A stretch of 64,000 nucleotides of DNA from the NCBI RefSeq assembly GCF_040784935.1, contig NZ_CP160680.1:5623802-5687801 (forward strand). Reading direction: 5' to 3'. Under the pieces are notes generated by a model, which saw nothing but the letters and a program-made list of their open reading frames with translations, did not search any database and was not told the DNA's origin. The translations under genes were made by a program, and so were the position numbers. Source of the DNA: Lewinella sp. LCG006 (GTDB lineage: Bacteria; Bacteroidota; Bacteroidia; Chitinophagales; Saprospiraceae). Positions 29,101 through 37,386 of the stretch are shown here, in pieces. The stretch's first letter is position 1. Every line of letters begins with the position of its first letter.

Positions 29101-31557
29101 ACCATCGTCGGGACGACCGCCGCTGTAAGTGATCAGTTTGCCGGTAGTTACGAATTGGTCCTGACGGATGGCAATGGCTGTACCTACACCGAAATCATTC
29201 AGGTAGGGGAACCTGAAGTTTTGGAATTAACCAATCTGCAAACCAATCAGCCGACTTGTAACGGTGCTACGGATGGTAACGCTTCCGTACAGGTACAAGG
29301 AGGTACTGGCCCCTATACCATCACCTGGGATACAGGGGTAAACGGTGCAAACGAAAACGCCCTGGCGGCGGGTAATCACTACGTATTGGTGACCGATGCA
29401 AATATGTGTACCGACAGCTTGGCCTTCCAGTTGGATGCCCCAGTAGCGATGACGATAGACATAAGCGCTGTAGCTACCTCATGTTTTACTGGTTCCGACG
29501 GTACGGCTACGGCTAGCCCAGTGGGCGGTACCGCTCCTTATACTTATCTATGGAGCAATAACGATACCGACCAAACGGCCATTAATTTGCCAGCTGGAAT
29601 GGTTAGTGTGGAAGTAAGAGATGCCAATAACTGTCTGGCAACTGCCTCCGTAATGGTCAGCGAACCCAGCGAACTGACGGTCACGCTAAGCGGTACAGAT
29701 CCTACCTGCTTTCAGGAAGCTAACGGTAGCATTGTGGCTACCCCTGCCGGAGGAGTGGGGCCTTATACTTACGCCTGGAGTAACACCCAAACAACGGCTA
29801 CGGCAACGGGTCTGATGGCGACCAACTACAGCGTTGTTGTGACCGATGACAACAACTGTACCGTAACGGCTAACCTCAGCTTGGATGAACCTACCGCACT
29901 GAGCCTGACGACGACTACCCAGGAACAAGCTTGTACTGGCCCTGCCAATGGGCAAGCAACCGTGACGGCTAGCGGGGGCACCAGCCCATATACTTACCTC
30001 TGGGATAACGGCCAGTCAACGGCTACAGCTACAGGACTGACCGCAGGCACTTACATGGTAACGGTGACAGATGCTCAAAACTGTACCTCAACAATTCCAG
30101 CGATTGTAGCCTTGGCCGAAACGGTAGAAATTATCGACTTTACAGTGACGGATGCCAGCTGTAATAATGGATCGGATGGAAGTATTTCCGTCAATATCCA
30201 GGGAGGTACCGCACCTTTTACCTGGAGCGCACCCTTGACTGGATTAAGTGCTGGCAATTATACCCTGACGGTGACGGATGGCAATAATTGTTCGGATATT
30301 TTGCAGGCCGTCGTTGGCCAGCCCACCGCTTTGTCGGTGAGTGAGAATGTTACCAACGTCATCTGTGCTGGCGAAACCACGGGAGCAATAGACCTAAGTG
30401 TGAGTGGAGGTACTGCGCCGTATACCTTCAATTGGAATACCGGAGCAACCGCTGAAGACCTGACCAATTTGGGAGCTGGTTCTTACGCAGTCACGGTTAC
30501 CGATGCGCAGGGGTGTAGCAGAATATACAGTACATTGATCGATCAAGCTTCTACCCTCAACCTGACGGGAGACATCATTGACGTAGAATGTAATGGAGCA
30601 GCTACCGGTCGTATTTCTACGGTAGTACAAGGGGGACAACCACCTTATACCTATAGCTGGAACAACGGTAGCACCACCTCGGCTTTGCCCAATGTACAGG
30701 CAGGTGATTATACCCTTACCGTTACCGATGATTATGGCTGTACCTTGATTGAAACGTTTAACATCGCGGAACCAGCTGCCCTGAGTGGAAGCTTCTTCAC
30801 GGAAATGGTGAGCTGTAACGGTGGTCGCGATGGCTTCCTCAAAGGAGAACTCAGTGGTGGTACCTTGCCTTATCGCTTCCGTTTAAATAACGGTGATTGG
30901 CAGGCTAGCCCAACTTTCCTGGCCTTAGGAGCAGGTAATTACACCCTCTGGGCGGAAGATGCCAATGGATGTTCCTTCTTAGTAGGTAACCCCGTCATCA
31001 CGGAACCTGCTGAAATCATGATTGATTTGGGTGGAAACCGTGAAGTCCGCTACGGAGATACCATCCGCATTACGCCAGAAATAACCAGCGATTTAGACAT
31101 CATTACCCTGACGTGGTCACCTTACGATAGCACCTGGTTGTCTTGCCCGGATTGTGGCTTACAGGAGGTGTTTACCAACGTTCAGCGTGATCTCTTCCTG
31201 ACGGTAGTGGATGAGAATGGCTGTACTTCTAAAGCTTGGGTGCAGATACGGGTCAGTAAAGATTTTCCGGTAGCTGTACCTACAGGCTTTACGCCAAATG
31301 GCGATGAGGTCAATGACTTCTTGACTGTTCACGGCTTACCGGGTATTGAGGTCGTAAGCTATCGTATTTGGGACCGCTGGGGTGAATTGCTGTACGAAGC
31401 ACCAGACAATTTTTCAGTAAATGACCTTACGAAAGGCTGGGATGGTAATTTCCGAGATCAACCCGTAAATGGCGGCGTCTATCTCTGGCAGGTAGAAGTC
31501 CGCTACCCGGATGATCGTACGGAGCTCTTCAGCGGGCAGACGACGTTGATCAGGTAG
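26140..31557 (+). CDS. Giant SprB-repeat surface protein with choice-of-anchor L domain and CHU_C end
   Basis: The 1805-residue protein has a signal peptide (1-20). A choice-of-anchor L type domain follows (about 21-275, YAFASEEYPEFACTNYNDVF, then FFISGPG and NIALIPGT), then a Calx-beta-like segment (about 285-385, GTATPGVDYPTLPSTIIIP). A P-domain-like beta sandwich comes next (about 430-590, DDLDIYLVGPDGQFLEL), then a fibronectin-like stretch, and twelve SprB repeats (about 717-1624) with the form C.G..DGS....GG..PYTY.W..G.....L.AG.Y.VTVTD...C. The last 100 residues are a CHU_C domain (VPTGFTPNGDEVNDFL). SprB-type proteins act in gliding and adhesion in flavobacteria; that role is inferred here. 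The next gene starts on the base after the stop. Confidence 0.92.
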   Translation: MIRLLLLFIFSISSLALFAQLEVSNAAPITPENLISNVFLGEGVEVVSITYAGAPGAVGLFTQGSAAIGMERGIVMTTGAAVSSPGQTGVNAPASAQASFNNGSTASDADLLGIVGNNIGINNVTSYIIEFIPVNDTLRFTYAFASEEYPEFACTNYNDVFGFFISGPGINGPYQNNAENIALIPGTDRPVTINNVNPGMLGSAGGTIANCSGDNGSLAFAGFYNANNGNTLPVYDGFTDVFVAQAVVQPCSTYTIKLVIADAFDAIFDSGVFLEAKSFGTGSLDVKIEGLAIDGGLAEGCGAGEIVFNLPAPVEADYDVEFAVGGTATPGVDYPTLPSTIIIPQGDSTFRLPISAYEDFLVEGDETIELSVQRDPCNRDTFTIIIKDNRLVDPDLGPDLIVCPTDETQLDGTVPIELPDPPRFVNNTPLAINQTNVPFISEIDVFGVLPVELGPEAIKMICIDSLEHQWIDDLDIYLVGPDGQFLELTTDNGAEGGNGIAFDYYQGTCFTVDATTVINSPGPFAPASAVPFTGNWLPEGVFSDLWDGNYRTNGTWQLVVTDDTQGLGGTLFSWSICFNPVYQVEYSWSPAAGLSCTDCPDPIASPDTSTTYILTVSDSYGCIKQDTINFEVLPALTMSPLQCGALTTSSVQVVWPAVAGALGYEVSINGGPWIPASGNLEHIVTGLGLEEEVEVMVRAIATCPSFPSTITCTSLNCTPASLAAIPVDVNCFGGDDGSVQINVVTGTGPFTYELAGQTNNNGSFTNLPANSYVATVTDGDGCPGNISFVIEQPPVPNITEVIENPLDCNGDTDGALTVAIVNGNGPYTFDWGNGITDSIATGLNAGMYAVDLVDAGNCPFTLNIELTEPPLLSTNVVADSVSCFGENTGQARVITEGGSMPYTYLWDDGQLTDTAFLLVAGTYNIAVTDALGCVLSSTITVAEPPALTATVSTTPALCNSTNTGSLMVVPAGGTPGYTYSWRNTADNTIVGTTAAVSDQFAGSYELVLTDGNGCTYTEIIQVGEPEVLELTNLQTNQPTCNGATDGNASVQVQGGTGPYTITWDTGVNGANENALAAGNHYVLVTDANMCTDSLAFQLDAPVAMTIDISAVATSCFTGSDGTATASPVGGTAPYTYLWSNNDTDQTAINLPAGMVSVEVRDANNCLATASVMVSEPSELTVTLSGTDPTCFQEANGSIVATPAGGVGPYTYAWSNTQTTATATGLMATNYSVVVTDDNNCTVTANLSLDEPTALSLTTTTQEQACTGPANGQATVTASGGTSPYTYLWDNGQSTATATGLTAGTYMVTVTDAQNCTSTIPAIVALAETVEIIDFTVTDASCNNGSDGSISVNIQGGTAPFTWSAPLTGLSAGNYTLTVTDGNNCSDILQAVVGQPTALSVSENVTNVICAGETTGAIDLSVSGGTAPYTFNWNTGATAEDLTNLGAGSYAVTVTDAQGCSRIYSTLIDQASTLNLTGDIIDVECNGAATGRISTVVQGGQPPYTYSWNNGSTTSALPNVQAGDYTLTVTDDYGCTLIETFNIAEPAALSGSFFTEMVSCNGGRDGFLKGELSGGTLPYRFRLNNGDWQASPTFLALGAGNYTLWAEDANGCSFLVGNPVITEPAEIMIDLGGNREVRYGDTIRITPEITSDLDIITLTWSPYDSTWLSCPDCGLQEVFTNVQRDLFLTVVDENGCTSKAWVQIRVSKDFPVAVPTGFTPNGDEVNDFLTVHGLPGIEVVSYRIWDRWGELLYEAPDNFSVNDLTKGWDGNFRDQPVNGGVYLWQVEVRYPDDRTELFSGQTTLIR

Positions 31558-31959
31558 ATGAAAAAATGGATTCCTTATCTGCTGGTCTTTGCTGCGCCAT
31601 TTTTACTAATGGTTCTTGTTAACGAATACGTTGACTGGGGGCTTGGTAAAAGTGGTTACGTAACCCAAGGAGTAGAAGCTATCCATTCTTCGGAAAGGCT
31701 GAAGGAAAGCTGTACCTGGGTCTGTCACAATGATACCGATTGGTGTAAAACCCATCACGTGAAATTCCTAAGCGAGCATTTTGCACTTGTTGATCAAGTA
31801 TATTTTGGGATCATCCGCTTGCTGAAAGGAACAGGAGCTTACAGGGCGGCCAATATTTTTTTCTTGGTTCTGCTCATTCCGGTGCTCATGTGCTACTTGC
31901 TTGTGAGATCCATTAATATGCAGGTGGAAATCAATGGAATAAAGCGAAAAAATGGATAA
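31558..31959 (+). CDS. Small membrane protein coupled to the SprB-repeat giant
   Basis: The 133-residue protein begins with a membrane segment (PYLLVFAAPFLLMVLVNEY) and has a second near the end (ANIFFLVLLIPVLMCYLLV). Between them is a soluble loop with three cysteines and histidines (SCTWVCHNDTDWCKTHHVKF). I do not recognise the family. The ATG directly follows the TAG of the giant gene (TAGATG), so translation is probably coupled. The downstream gene overlaps it by 8 bp. The Cys/His loop would lie outside the cytoplasm if the first segment inserts N-in. A role in anchoring or export of the giant is a guess from position only. Confidence 0.75.
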   Translation: MKKWIPYLLVFAAPFLLMVLVNEYVDWGLGKSGYVTQGVEAIHSSERLKESCTWVCHNDTDWCKTHHVKFLSEHFALVDQVYFGIIRLLKGTGAYRAANIFFLVLLIPVLMCYLLVRSINMQVEINGIKRKNG

Positions 31960-32164
31960 GATGACTGAGTTGGTAAACCTGCTTTATGTCTATTGCACAG
32001 ACTTTATTATCAGCCTAGCCAACCTACTCCATTTGTCTTATTATGAGGTGAATACGCTCTTTTTCTGCATCGTTTATCCATTGGTATTGGTGCTGCTTTT
32101 AGTTGTTTTTTTTTGGCAGAAATCAAGATTAAAGAGATTGAAAACAGAATTTAAGTTGAGATGA
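31952..32164 (+). CDS. Very small membrane protein
   Basis: The 70-residue product has an N-terminal amphipathic part (LLYVYCTDFIISLANLLHLS) and one strong membrane segment (TLFFCIVYPLVLVLLLVVFF), followed by a basic tail (WQKSRLKRLKTEFKLR) that should stay in the cytoplasm. The family is not recognised. Its start overlaps the previous gene by 8 bp and its stop overlaps the next start as ATGA. These overlaps are the main evidence that it is a real gene. Confidence 0.7.
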   Translation: MDKMTELVNLLYVYCTDFIISLANLLHLSYYEVNTLFFCIVYPLVLVLLLVVFFWQKSRLKRLKTEFKLR

Positions 32165-32310
32165 AATACCCTTTCGCTTTGTTTTTTTTCTACATAATAG
32201 TGCTCTTGTCTACGTGTTCATCGGGGAATAAGCAAACAAAAGTCGCAGCAACTACGAGCTTATTTCCTGAAGGAGAAACCATCGACACAATGATCAATGT
32301 TGGTGATTGA
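32161..32310 (+). CDS. 49-residue putative lipoprotein
   Basis: ATG 32161 overlaps the preceding stop by 4 bp (ATGA) and opens a 49-codon frame: a hydrophobic signal (FALFFFYIIVLLSTC) with a possible lipobox LSTC, then a short polar tail (SSGNKQTKVAATTSLFPEGE). Thr at position -1 is unusual for a lipobox. It could be a genuine small lipoprotein or the remnant of a longer one. I cannot assign a function. Confidence 0.5.
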   Translation: MKYPFALFFFYIIVLLSTCSSGNKQTKVAATTSLFPEGETIDTMINVGD

Positions 32311-32397
32311 GGAGATCATCAAAGCTTACCCGAAAAAATGATAAATTGCAGCCTGAATCAAGAGAACGATTTGTTTTTCGACCCCAACCCTTTTTCT

Positions 32398-33114
32398 ATG
32401 AAAGCGAGTTTACCTGCGCTAGTGGCGATCTTTTTAGTTTTTACGTTATTTTCTTGTGGAAGCGATAATAAGCGGAGCTCTTCAACGGATAATTTGGCGC
32501 AAGAGCAAGATACCTCCACAGTAACATCTCCAAAAGAGGGAAAAACATATCCTGCACCTTCCTCATTGGCGGAAGCAATGCCGACTGAGCCCGTCAAAAA
32601 TAGTGCTACCAAAGAAGCTATCACGGCCATTCGAGCGGAATACGCTCGACTCCAAAAGCTGCTAGAAGAAGGCACGCTACGCAAAGACACCAAGGCCTTT
32701 GACTGCGATGGCGACCCTACGGAAGGAGAACTGATCCGTTACTATGAAAATGACCAATTGGTGGTCATTCAGCATAGCCAAGGCAGCGAACACAGTTGGG
32801 AGGTCAAGCAAGTTTACCTTCGAAACAAGGAGCCCTTCTTTGCTCTGGAAGAAGAAGGTTACTGGACTTTTGGCGGGCCATTAAATCAGGATGGAAGCGC
32901 GAACACCATTGACTACGTGACGGAAAATCGTTACTATTTTCAAGAGGGAACATTGATTCGCCAGCTCACCAAAAAGTTTGAAACCCACAGCTGGGAAAAT
33001 CTGCCAGAAGGTAACGCAGTCCCCAACAAGGAGGTGGACATCATCGCCGACCAAAATTACTTAGGCGTCCTGCCTTACGTGGCCGACTTCAAAAAAGGAG
33101 TTGTGGGTTGCTAG
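32398..33114 (+). CDS. Putative lipoprotein of unknown function
   Basis: Starting at ATG 32398, the 238-residue product has a lipoprotein signal (LPALVAIFLVFTLFSC, lipobox LFSC) followed by a Ser/Thr-rich linker and a domain with alternating polar and aromatic strands (LVVIQHSQGSEHSWEVKQV, YYFQEGTLIRQL). I do not recognise it. Longer in-frame starts exist, but this one places the signal at the N-terminus. The stop TAG (33112-33114) lies within the first five bases of a 169-bp palindromic element, so the present C-terminus (GVVGC) may have been set by that insertion. Confidence 0.7.
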   Translation: MKASLPALVAIFLVFTLFSCGSDNKRSSSTDNLAQEQDTSTVTSPKEGKTYPAPSSLAEAMPTEPVKNSATKEAITAIRAEYARLQKLLEEGTLRKDTKAFDCDGDPTEGELIRYYENDQLVVIQHSQGSEHSWEVKQVYLRNKEPFFALEEEGYWTFGGPLNQDGSANTIDYVTENRYYFQEGTLIRQLTKKFETHSWENLPEGNAVPNKEVDIIADQNYLGVLPYVADFKKGVVGC

Positions 33115-33279
33115 TGGTCTGTCAATATTTAAAGTTCCGGTTGAGCGAACGCGGATTTTGGTGCTGATTGAGGCGGAGGTTCCCGCGCATAGCAGCGCTA
33201 CGTAAGGGGTTCTCCAACGAAGAGCAGTGCCGAAAGACGCATCGGGCAACCGGAAAGTTTAAGTTTGACAGACCACTAG
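33111..33279. repeat. 169-bp near-palindromic, MITE-like element
   Basis: The ends are perfect 15-bp inverted repeats: CTAGTGGTCTGTCAA (33111-33125) and its complement (33265-33279). The pairing continues inward, imperfectly, through TTAAAGTTCCGGTTG/CAACCGGAAAGTTTAA and further, so nearly the whole segment could fold into one long hairpin. The TA next to each end would fit a TA target duplication, as for IS630/mariner-type elements. There is no coding frame. It lies between convergent genes and supplies the stop of the plus-strand one. Confidence 0.75.
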
Positions 33280-33283
33280 TCAT

Positions 33284-34246
33284 TTACCCATTCACAATGG
33301 CCGGATTCCCCATCATTCCATTTTGATAATTTCGAATACACTGGCGGATCTGCTCTTCTGAATTCATCACAAAAGGACCATAGGAAATCACGGGTTCATT
33401 GAGTGGCTGGCCACCTAAAACGAGCAACTCCGCGCCTTCTTCCGCATAGAGGTTGATTTGACTTTCGCCGCGTTCGTACAAAACGACTTGATTGGCCTGA
33501 AGTCCACGTCCTCCTTCCAGTTCCAGCTTACCTTTGACAAGATAAGCAAAAGCGTTATGGGTGGGATCCGTAGGGATGTCAAGGCGGCTATCAGCCTGCA
33601 TTTTGATGTGGTAGTAAAAAGCAGGGGATTGTAATTCGATCCTGGATTTAGCATCCCCCAACTCACCCAACACTACCTTGATACTGTACTTTTTGGTCTC
33701 AATATTGGCCATGTCTGATTCGCGAAAGACATTGGTGCTGGGGTCGGCGAATTTGTACTTGGCGGGCGTATTTAGCCAGATTTGGAAACCATGGTAAAAG
33801 CCACCTTTGTTATACAACTCGAGGCCAGACTCTTCCATATGGATAGCCCCCCTTCCCGAGTTGAAGAGCATGAAATCACCCTTGCCGATCTGGAAGTCAT
33901 AGTTGAGGCTGTCTTTATGATGACCGGTGCCTTCAAGGAAATAGGTAGTCGGCGTCACACCCGCGTGCGGATGAGCATCTACCCGAAGTGGATCACTGCC
34001 CGCCGCCAGGTTGACAGGCCCAAATTCGTCAAACATCACAAAAGGGGAGACGTAGTCGACGTGGTTACCCGCAAACGCTCGTAGTACCGGCAAAGTGCCG
34101 ACATTTACGCGATCAGCACTTAGGATTTGACGTACCTTGCGCTTACTGTCTGCATGGTACATCCCTGAGTTTTTGACCAGCACCACACCACTGGCTACGG
34201 TGAGGCCCAGTATCGCTGAACCTTTGACGAATTGTCTTCTTTTCAT
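33284..34246 (-). CDS. Pirin family protein, exported (Tat-like signal)
   Basis: The 320-residue protein has the bicupin pirin fold. The metal ligands of the N-terminal cupin are all visible: His92 and His94 (DAHPHAGV), His136 and Glu138 (AIHMEES). The N-terminus reads MKRRQFVKGSAILGLTVASG; it has RR followed by a hydrophobic stretch, Tat-like but not the full motif. Pirins bind Fe(II) and some have quercetin 2,3-dioxygenase activity; the substrate is unknown here. An exported pirin is unusual because most are cytoplasmic or nuclear. A second pirin with a similar leader is encoded at 49224-50099. Confidence 0.88.
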   Translation of the reverse strand: MKRRQFVKGSAILGLTVASGVVLVKNSGMYHADSKRKVRQILSADRVNVGTLPVLRAFAGNHVDYVSPFVMFDEFGPVNLAAGSDPLRVDAHPHAGVTPTTYFLEGTGHHKDSLNYDFQIGKGDFMLFNSGRGAIHMEESGLELYNKGGFYHGFQIWLNTPAKYKFADPSTNVFRESDMANIETKKYSIKVVLGELGDAKSRIELQSPAFYYHIKMQADSRLDIPTDPTHNAFAYLVKGKLELEGGRGLQANQVVLYERGESQINLYAEEGAELLVLGGQPLNEPVISYGPFVMNSEEQIRQCIRNYQNGMMGNPAIVNG

Positions 34247-34395
34247 GTCGCTACATGTATTTTGATTTATTAACGGAAGACTACCATTTTTGTTGCAAAA
34301 AAGTTACTTCGCTACTTGGCTCATTGCGAAAATGCAGCTGATCACTTGTTAGTAATTATTTAACGTAAATTAGCCTGCTCATCAAGCTTTTAACT

Positions 34396-35142
34396 ATGGC
34401 AAACGCTACTTCCTTCTATCGCCAATCCTACACCGTTGGTGCTTTTGATATTGATGCTTACAAGCGGATGACGGCACCAGCCTTGTTGCGGGTGCTCAAC
34501 GAAGTGGCCATGCAACACGTTCTGGCCCTTCAGCTCTCCGTTTGGGATTTAGAACCGCACCAGATAGCGTGGGTGTTGTTGCGTCTGGAAATTCGTATCC
34601 ATCGCCTTCCTGAATTAGGGGAGCAGTTGAGTATACACACCCAACCTTCTGGTTTTGAAAGTGTATTTACCTATCGCGATTACCGAGTAGCTGATGCTGA
34701 AGGCAACCTTATAGTAGAAGCAGCCACTACTTGGGCACTTTTCAATATTGAAAATCGTCGTCCTACTCGCATCCCTGACTGGATCCCTGAAAGGATTCCG
34801 TCGTCGTCAGCAGCAGGGGAGGAGCCGCTGCCGCGTCCAGCTACCCAACTGCCGGAATGGACGACGTCCGAACAACAACTGCGCTATACCGTTGGCTGGC
34901 ACGATCTCGATTTTAATTGGCACCTCAATAACACCCACTTTTTACGGCTAATGCTTGATAGTTTGCCCGTGGCTATCTTGAGGGAGAAAACACCTCGTCT
35001 TATTCGCCTGCACTATAAAGCGGAAGCTGCCCTTGATGATGAAGTGATAGCTGAAACAGCCGTATTGGAGGAAACCCATTGCTTGCACCAATTGCGGCGT
35101 GGCGAGGTTGTTTTAGCGCAAGCGGAAACGGTTTGGGGCTAG
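34396..35142 (+). CDS. Acyl-ACP thioesterase family protein
   Basis: The 248-residue protein has the double hot-dog layout of FatA/FatB-like thioesterases: VGAFDIDAYKRMTAPALLRVLNEVAMQH at the start, ATTWALFNIENRRP in the middle, and DLDFNWHLNNTHFLRLMLDSLP in the second hot-dog, whose Asn/His positions match the catalytic region. It releases fatty acids from acyl carrier protein; bacterial members are thought to set acyl-chain composition. A GH36-type glycosidase gene starts 9 bp downstream, so the two are probably co-transcribed. The region upstream is a 149-bp divergent gap with the pirin gene. Confidence 0.9.
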   Translation: MANATSFYRQSYTVGAFDIDAYKRMTAPALLRVLNEVAMQHVLALQLSVWDLEPHQIAWVLLRLEIRIHRLPELGEQLSIHTQPSGFESVFTYRDYRVADAEGNLIVEAATTWALFNIENRRPTRIPDWIPERIPSSSAAGEEPLPRPATQLPEWTTSEQQLRYTVGWHDLDFNWHLNNTHFLRLMLDSLPVAILREKTPRLIRLHYKAEAALDDEVIAETAVLEETHCLHQLRRGEVVLAQAETVWG

Positions 35143-35151
35143 TTTTCGTAA

Positions 35152-36846
35152 ATGGTTTTAAAAGATATGATTCAAAAGAAGCTACCTCCCGCTGCATGGA
35201 CAGCCCGACTGGAATTGGAGGGAGAACACCTAAGCTTGGCAGGTCAGAGGCAGCAAGTTGCTGCTAGTGGGATGCTCACTTTGGTGCAGGAAGATCACCC
35301 TCTGGGCTATAGGATTCGCTTGGTGTTTAATCCGGCAGAAGAAACGACTCAAATCAAGTCTTGTTACCTGGAAATCCCCTGGAAGAGCGACGAAACCGAC
35401 TGGCTCCTGAGCAACGGTTTCCAATCATGGACGGAAAGCCACTGGCGGCACCCACAAGACCATTTGCCGCAGCTGAGGCGGATAGCACAACCGCTGATGG
35501 GCTACTACGGTGATTATCATATTCCTTGGCTGGTACGCAAAAAGGGCCATTTACACAGTTGGAGCTGGACGGAATGGCGGAGCAATGATGCAGCCCCAGT
35601 ATTGTTGGCCTCTTTGAATGAAACAACAGCTTTCACCTGTTTTCAGTGGAAGCAAGCCCAAAACTGCCTGCAGGTAGAAAGCGACTGCCGTGGTTGGGAG
35701 ATTGCCGAGCCAGTGGTATTACTTGATTTTTTGGTGTTGGAAGGCTCGATAAAGGAGATTTATGATGCTTGGGCGGCAGCGCTGGAGCTACCCACCCTGC
35801 GTGCCCAACCTGCCCGTGGCTGGACAAGTTGGTACCAGCACTACACCAACATCTCGGAGCAGGTGATCACGGATAATCTTCAGGCCTTTCAAGGCCGCGA
35901 GCAACCCCTTGATTACTTCCAGATCGATGATGGTTACCAAACGGCGGTAGGGGATTGGTTGTCGATAAAAGACAGCTTCCCACGGGGAATGAAAGCCATG
36001 GCGGATGACATTCGTGCTACTGGAGCAGTCCCCGGTTTGTGGCTTGCACCAGCAGTAGCGGATAAACGCAGTCAGCTGCTAAAGGATCACCCCGAATGGA
36101 TCGCCAAGGATGCGAAAGGCCGACCCCTCAAGGCGGGCTACAACCCCATGTGGGGCGGGTGGTTTTATGCCTTGGATACCCAGCATCCCGGCTGGCAGGC
36201 CCACTTCAAGGAAGTCTTCCGGACCGTAGTACAGGATTGGGCTTATGGCCTGATCAAGCTGGATTTTCTTTACGCGGCCTGCATCTTTCCTACGCCGGAG
36301 AAGACGCGCGCGCAGCTGATGCACGAGTTGTTGGTGAACCTGCGCCAGTGGGCGGGGGAGGCTCACTTGTTGGGGTGTGGTACGCCCCTGGCTTCGGGCT
36401 TCGGCTTGTTTGATTATTGCCGAATTGGGGCTGACATCCATTTGCAGTGGGAACATCGGCTACTATGTTGGTTTCGCCATCGAGAGCGGGTATCTACGCT
36501 GGCGGCCCTGCGGTCGGTGTTAGGCCGCTGGCCCCTGGCGGGCCGCATGTGGCGCAATGATCCGGATGTCTACCTCTTGCGGGAAGACAACTTGCAACTC
36601 AAACCACAGGAGAAATCACTGGTACACCGCTTGAATACCCTCCTGGGGGAATTGCTCTTTACCTCAGACAATGCGGCTTCGTACGGTGCATTTCAGCACC
36701 AGGAAGAAACTTGGCAAGCACAGTGGTGGGGGACGGAGATCGTAGGGGTGGAGCCGCTTTCTTCAACGGAGTTCCTCGTTCAAACGGCGAAAGGAGATTT
36801 TAGGATATATCTGGAAAGAGAGACGGGGTGGATGAGCGTGATTTAG
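35152..36846 (+). CDS. Glycoside hydrolase family 36-type alpha-galactosidase-like enzyme
   Basis: The 564-residue protein has an N-terminal beta domain (about 1-200) and a TIM barrel beginning at ARGWTSWYQHYTNI. The nucleophile is Asp371 in YGLIKLDFLYAA and the proposed acid/base is Asp428 in YCRIGADIHLQW. DYFQIDDGYQ and VPGLWLAPAVAD are further clan-D motifs. There is no signal peptide, so the enzyme should be cytoplasmic. It is shorter than classical GH36 alpha-galactosidases (about 700 residues), so the substrate may differ. The start at 35152 or 35167 (MIQKK) cannot be separated. It is probably cotranscribed with the thioesterase gene. Confidence 0.87.
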   Translation: MVLKDMIQKKLPPAAWTARLELEGEHLSLAGQRQQVAASGMLTLVQEDHPLGYRIRLVFNPAEETTQIKSCYLEIPWKSDETDWLLSNGFQSWTESHWRHPQDHLPQLRRIAQPLMGYYGDYHIPWLVRKKGHLHSWSWTEWRSNDAAPVLLASLNETTAFTCFQWKQAQNCLQVESDCRGWEIAEPVVLLDFLVLEGSIKEIYDAWAAALELPTLRAQPARGWTSWYQHYTNISEQVITDNLQAFQGREQPLDYFQIDDGYQTAVGDWLSIKDSFPRGMKAMADDIRATGAVPGLWLAPAVADKRSQLLKDHPEWIAKDAKGRPLKAGYNPMWGGWFYALDTQHPGWQAHFKEVFRTVVQDWAYGLIKLDFLYAACIFPTPEKTRAQLMHELLVNLRQWAGEAHLLGCGTPLASGFGLFDYCRIGADIHLQWEHRLLCWFRHRERVSTLAALRSVLGRWPLAGRMWRNDPDVYLLREDNLQLKPQEKSLVHRLNTLLGELLFTSDNAASYGAFQHQEETWQAQWWGTEIVGVEPLSSTEFLVQTAKGDFRIYLERETGWMSVI

Positions 36847-37386
36847 GTTAATCCCCCTACTCGCTGGTTAGGAGACGTGTCCGTGGCCCACAGATCTAGT
36901 TCCTATAGATCAGTGATGCTCGTTTCGGCGTTAGCAGATGCCGTCCTTTCAGGACTTTCTACTTTTTGGGACATAGTCCTGAAGGGACGATATATGCTGG
37001 GATAGGATGTGAATCCTGCCACATATAATACAGTGCGCAAGGCGTAGCCTGGCGCGAGGCCCAGAGGGACTAAGGACGAGGGATGGTAAGGAGCGCGAGC
37101 GACTGTACAGCCCGGTGCCGTAATGGCGTTTGCGGAGCAACGCCGTTACCGGCATGGCCCCAAAATCTACCACATAACATGCGACACTCTCCGAGGTCGT
37201 ACAGCTTTATAACTATTGAAGCTACCAATATTTGACCCTGTCCGGCAAGCCTTGGCCAGACGGGCTCTCCGAGGTCTTTCTTAACTATCTCGGAGTTTAA
37301 CAGTCCCAAATTCGGCATTATACCAAGTCCCGAATACCATGTACCCAAGTACCCAAAACCGTAAGCTTTATCAAACCTCACAAAAC
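36847..37386. repeat. 540-bp intergenic region with multiple hairpins
   Basis: No convincing gene is present. A 15-bp hairpin CGTCCTTTCAGGACT (36942-36956) pairs with 36975-36989 (one G-T pair). A second long imperfect hairpin is formed by TGCCGTAATGGCGTT and AACGCCGTTACCGGCA (about 37116-37155). A direct repeat CTCTCCGAGGTC occurs near 37187 and 37264; the second copy is closed by CTCGGAG to make another hairpin. The region is richer in GC than the adjacent gaps. It looks like a compound of interspersed palindromic repeats or a structured RNA. Confidence 0.6.

Noticed and set aside
33129-33262. Inner part of the palindromic element considered as an RNA gene
   Set aside because: It shows no tRNA or known RNA features; the overall symmetry and terminal repeats fit a mobile palindromic element better.
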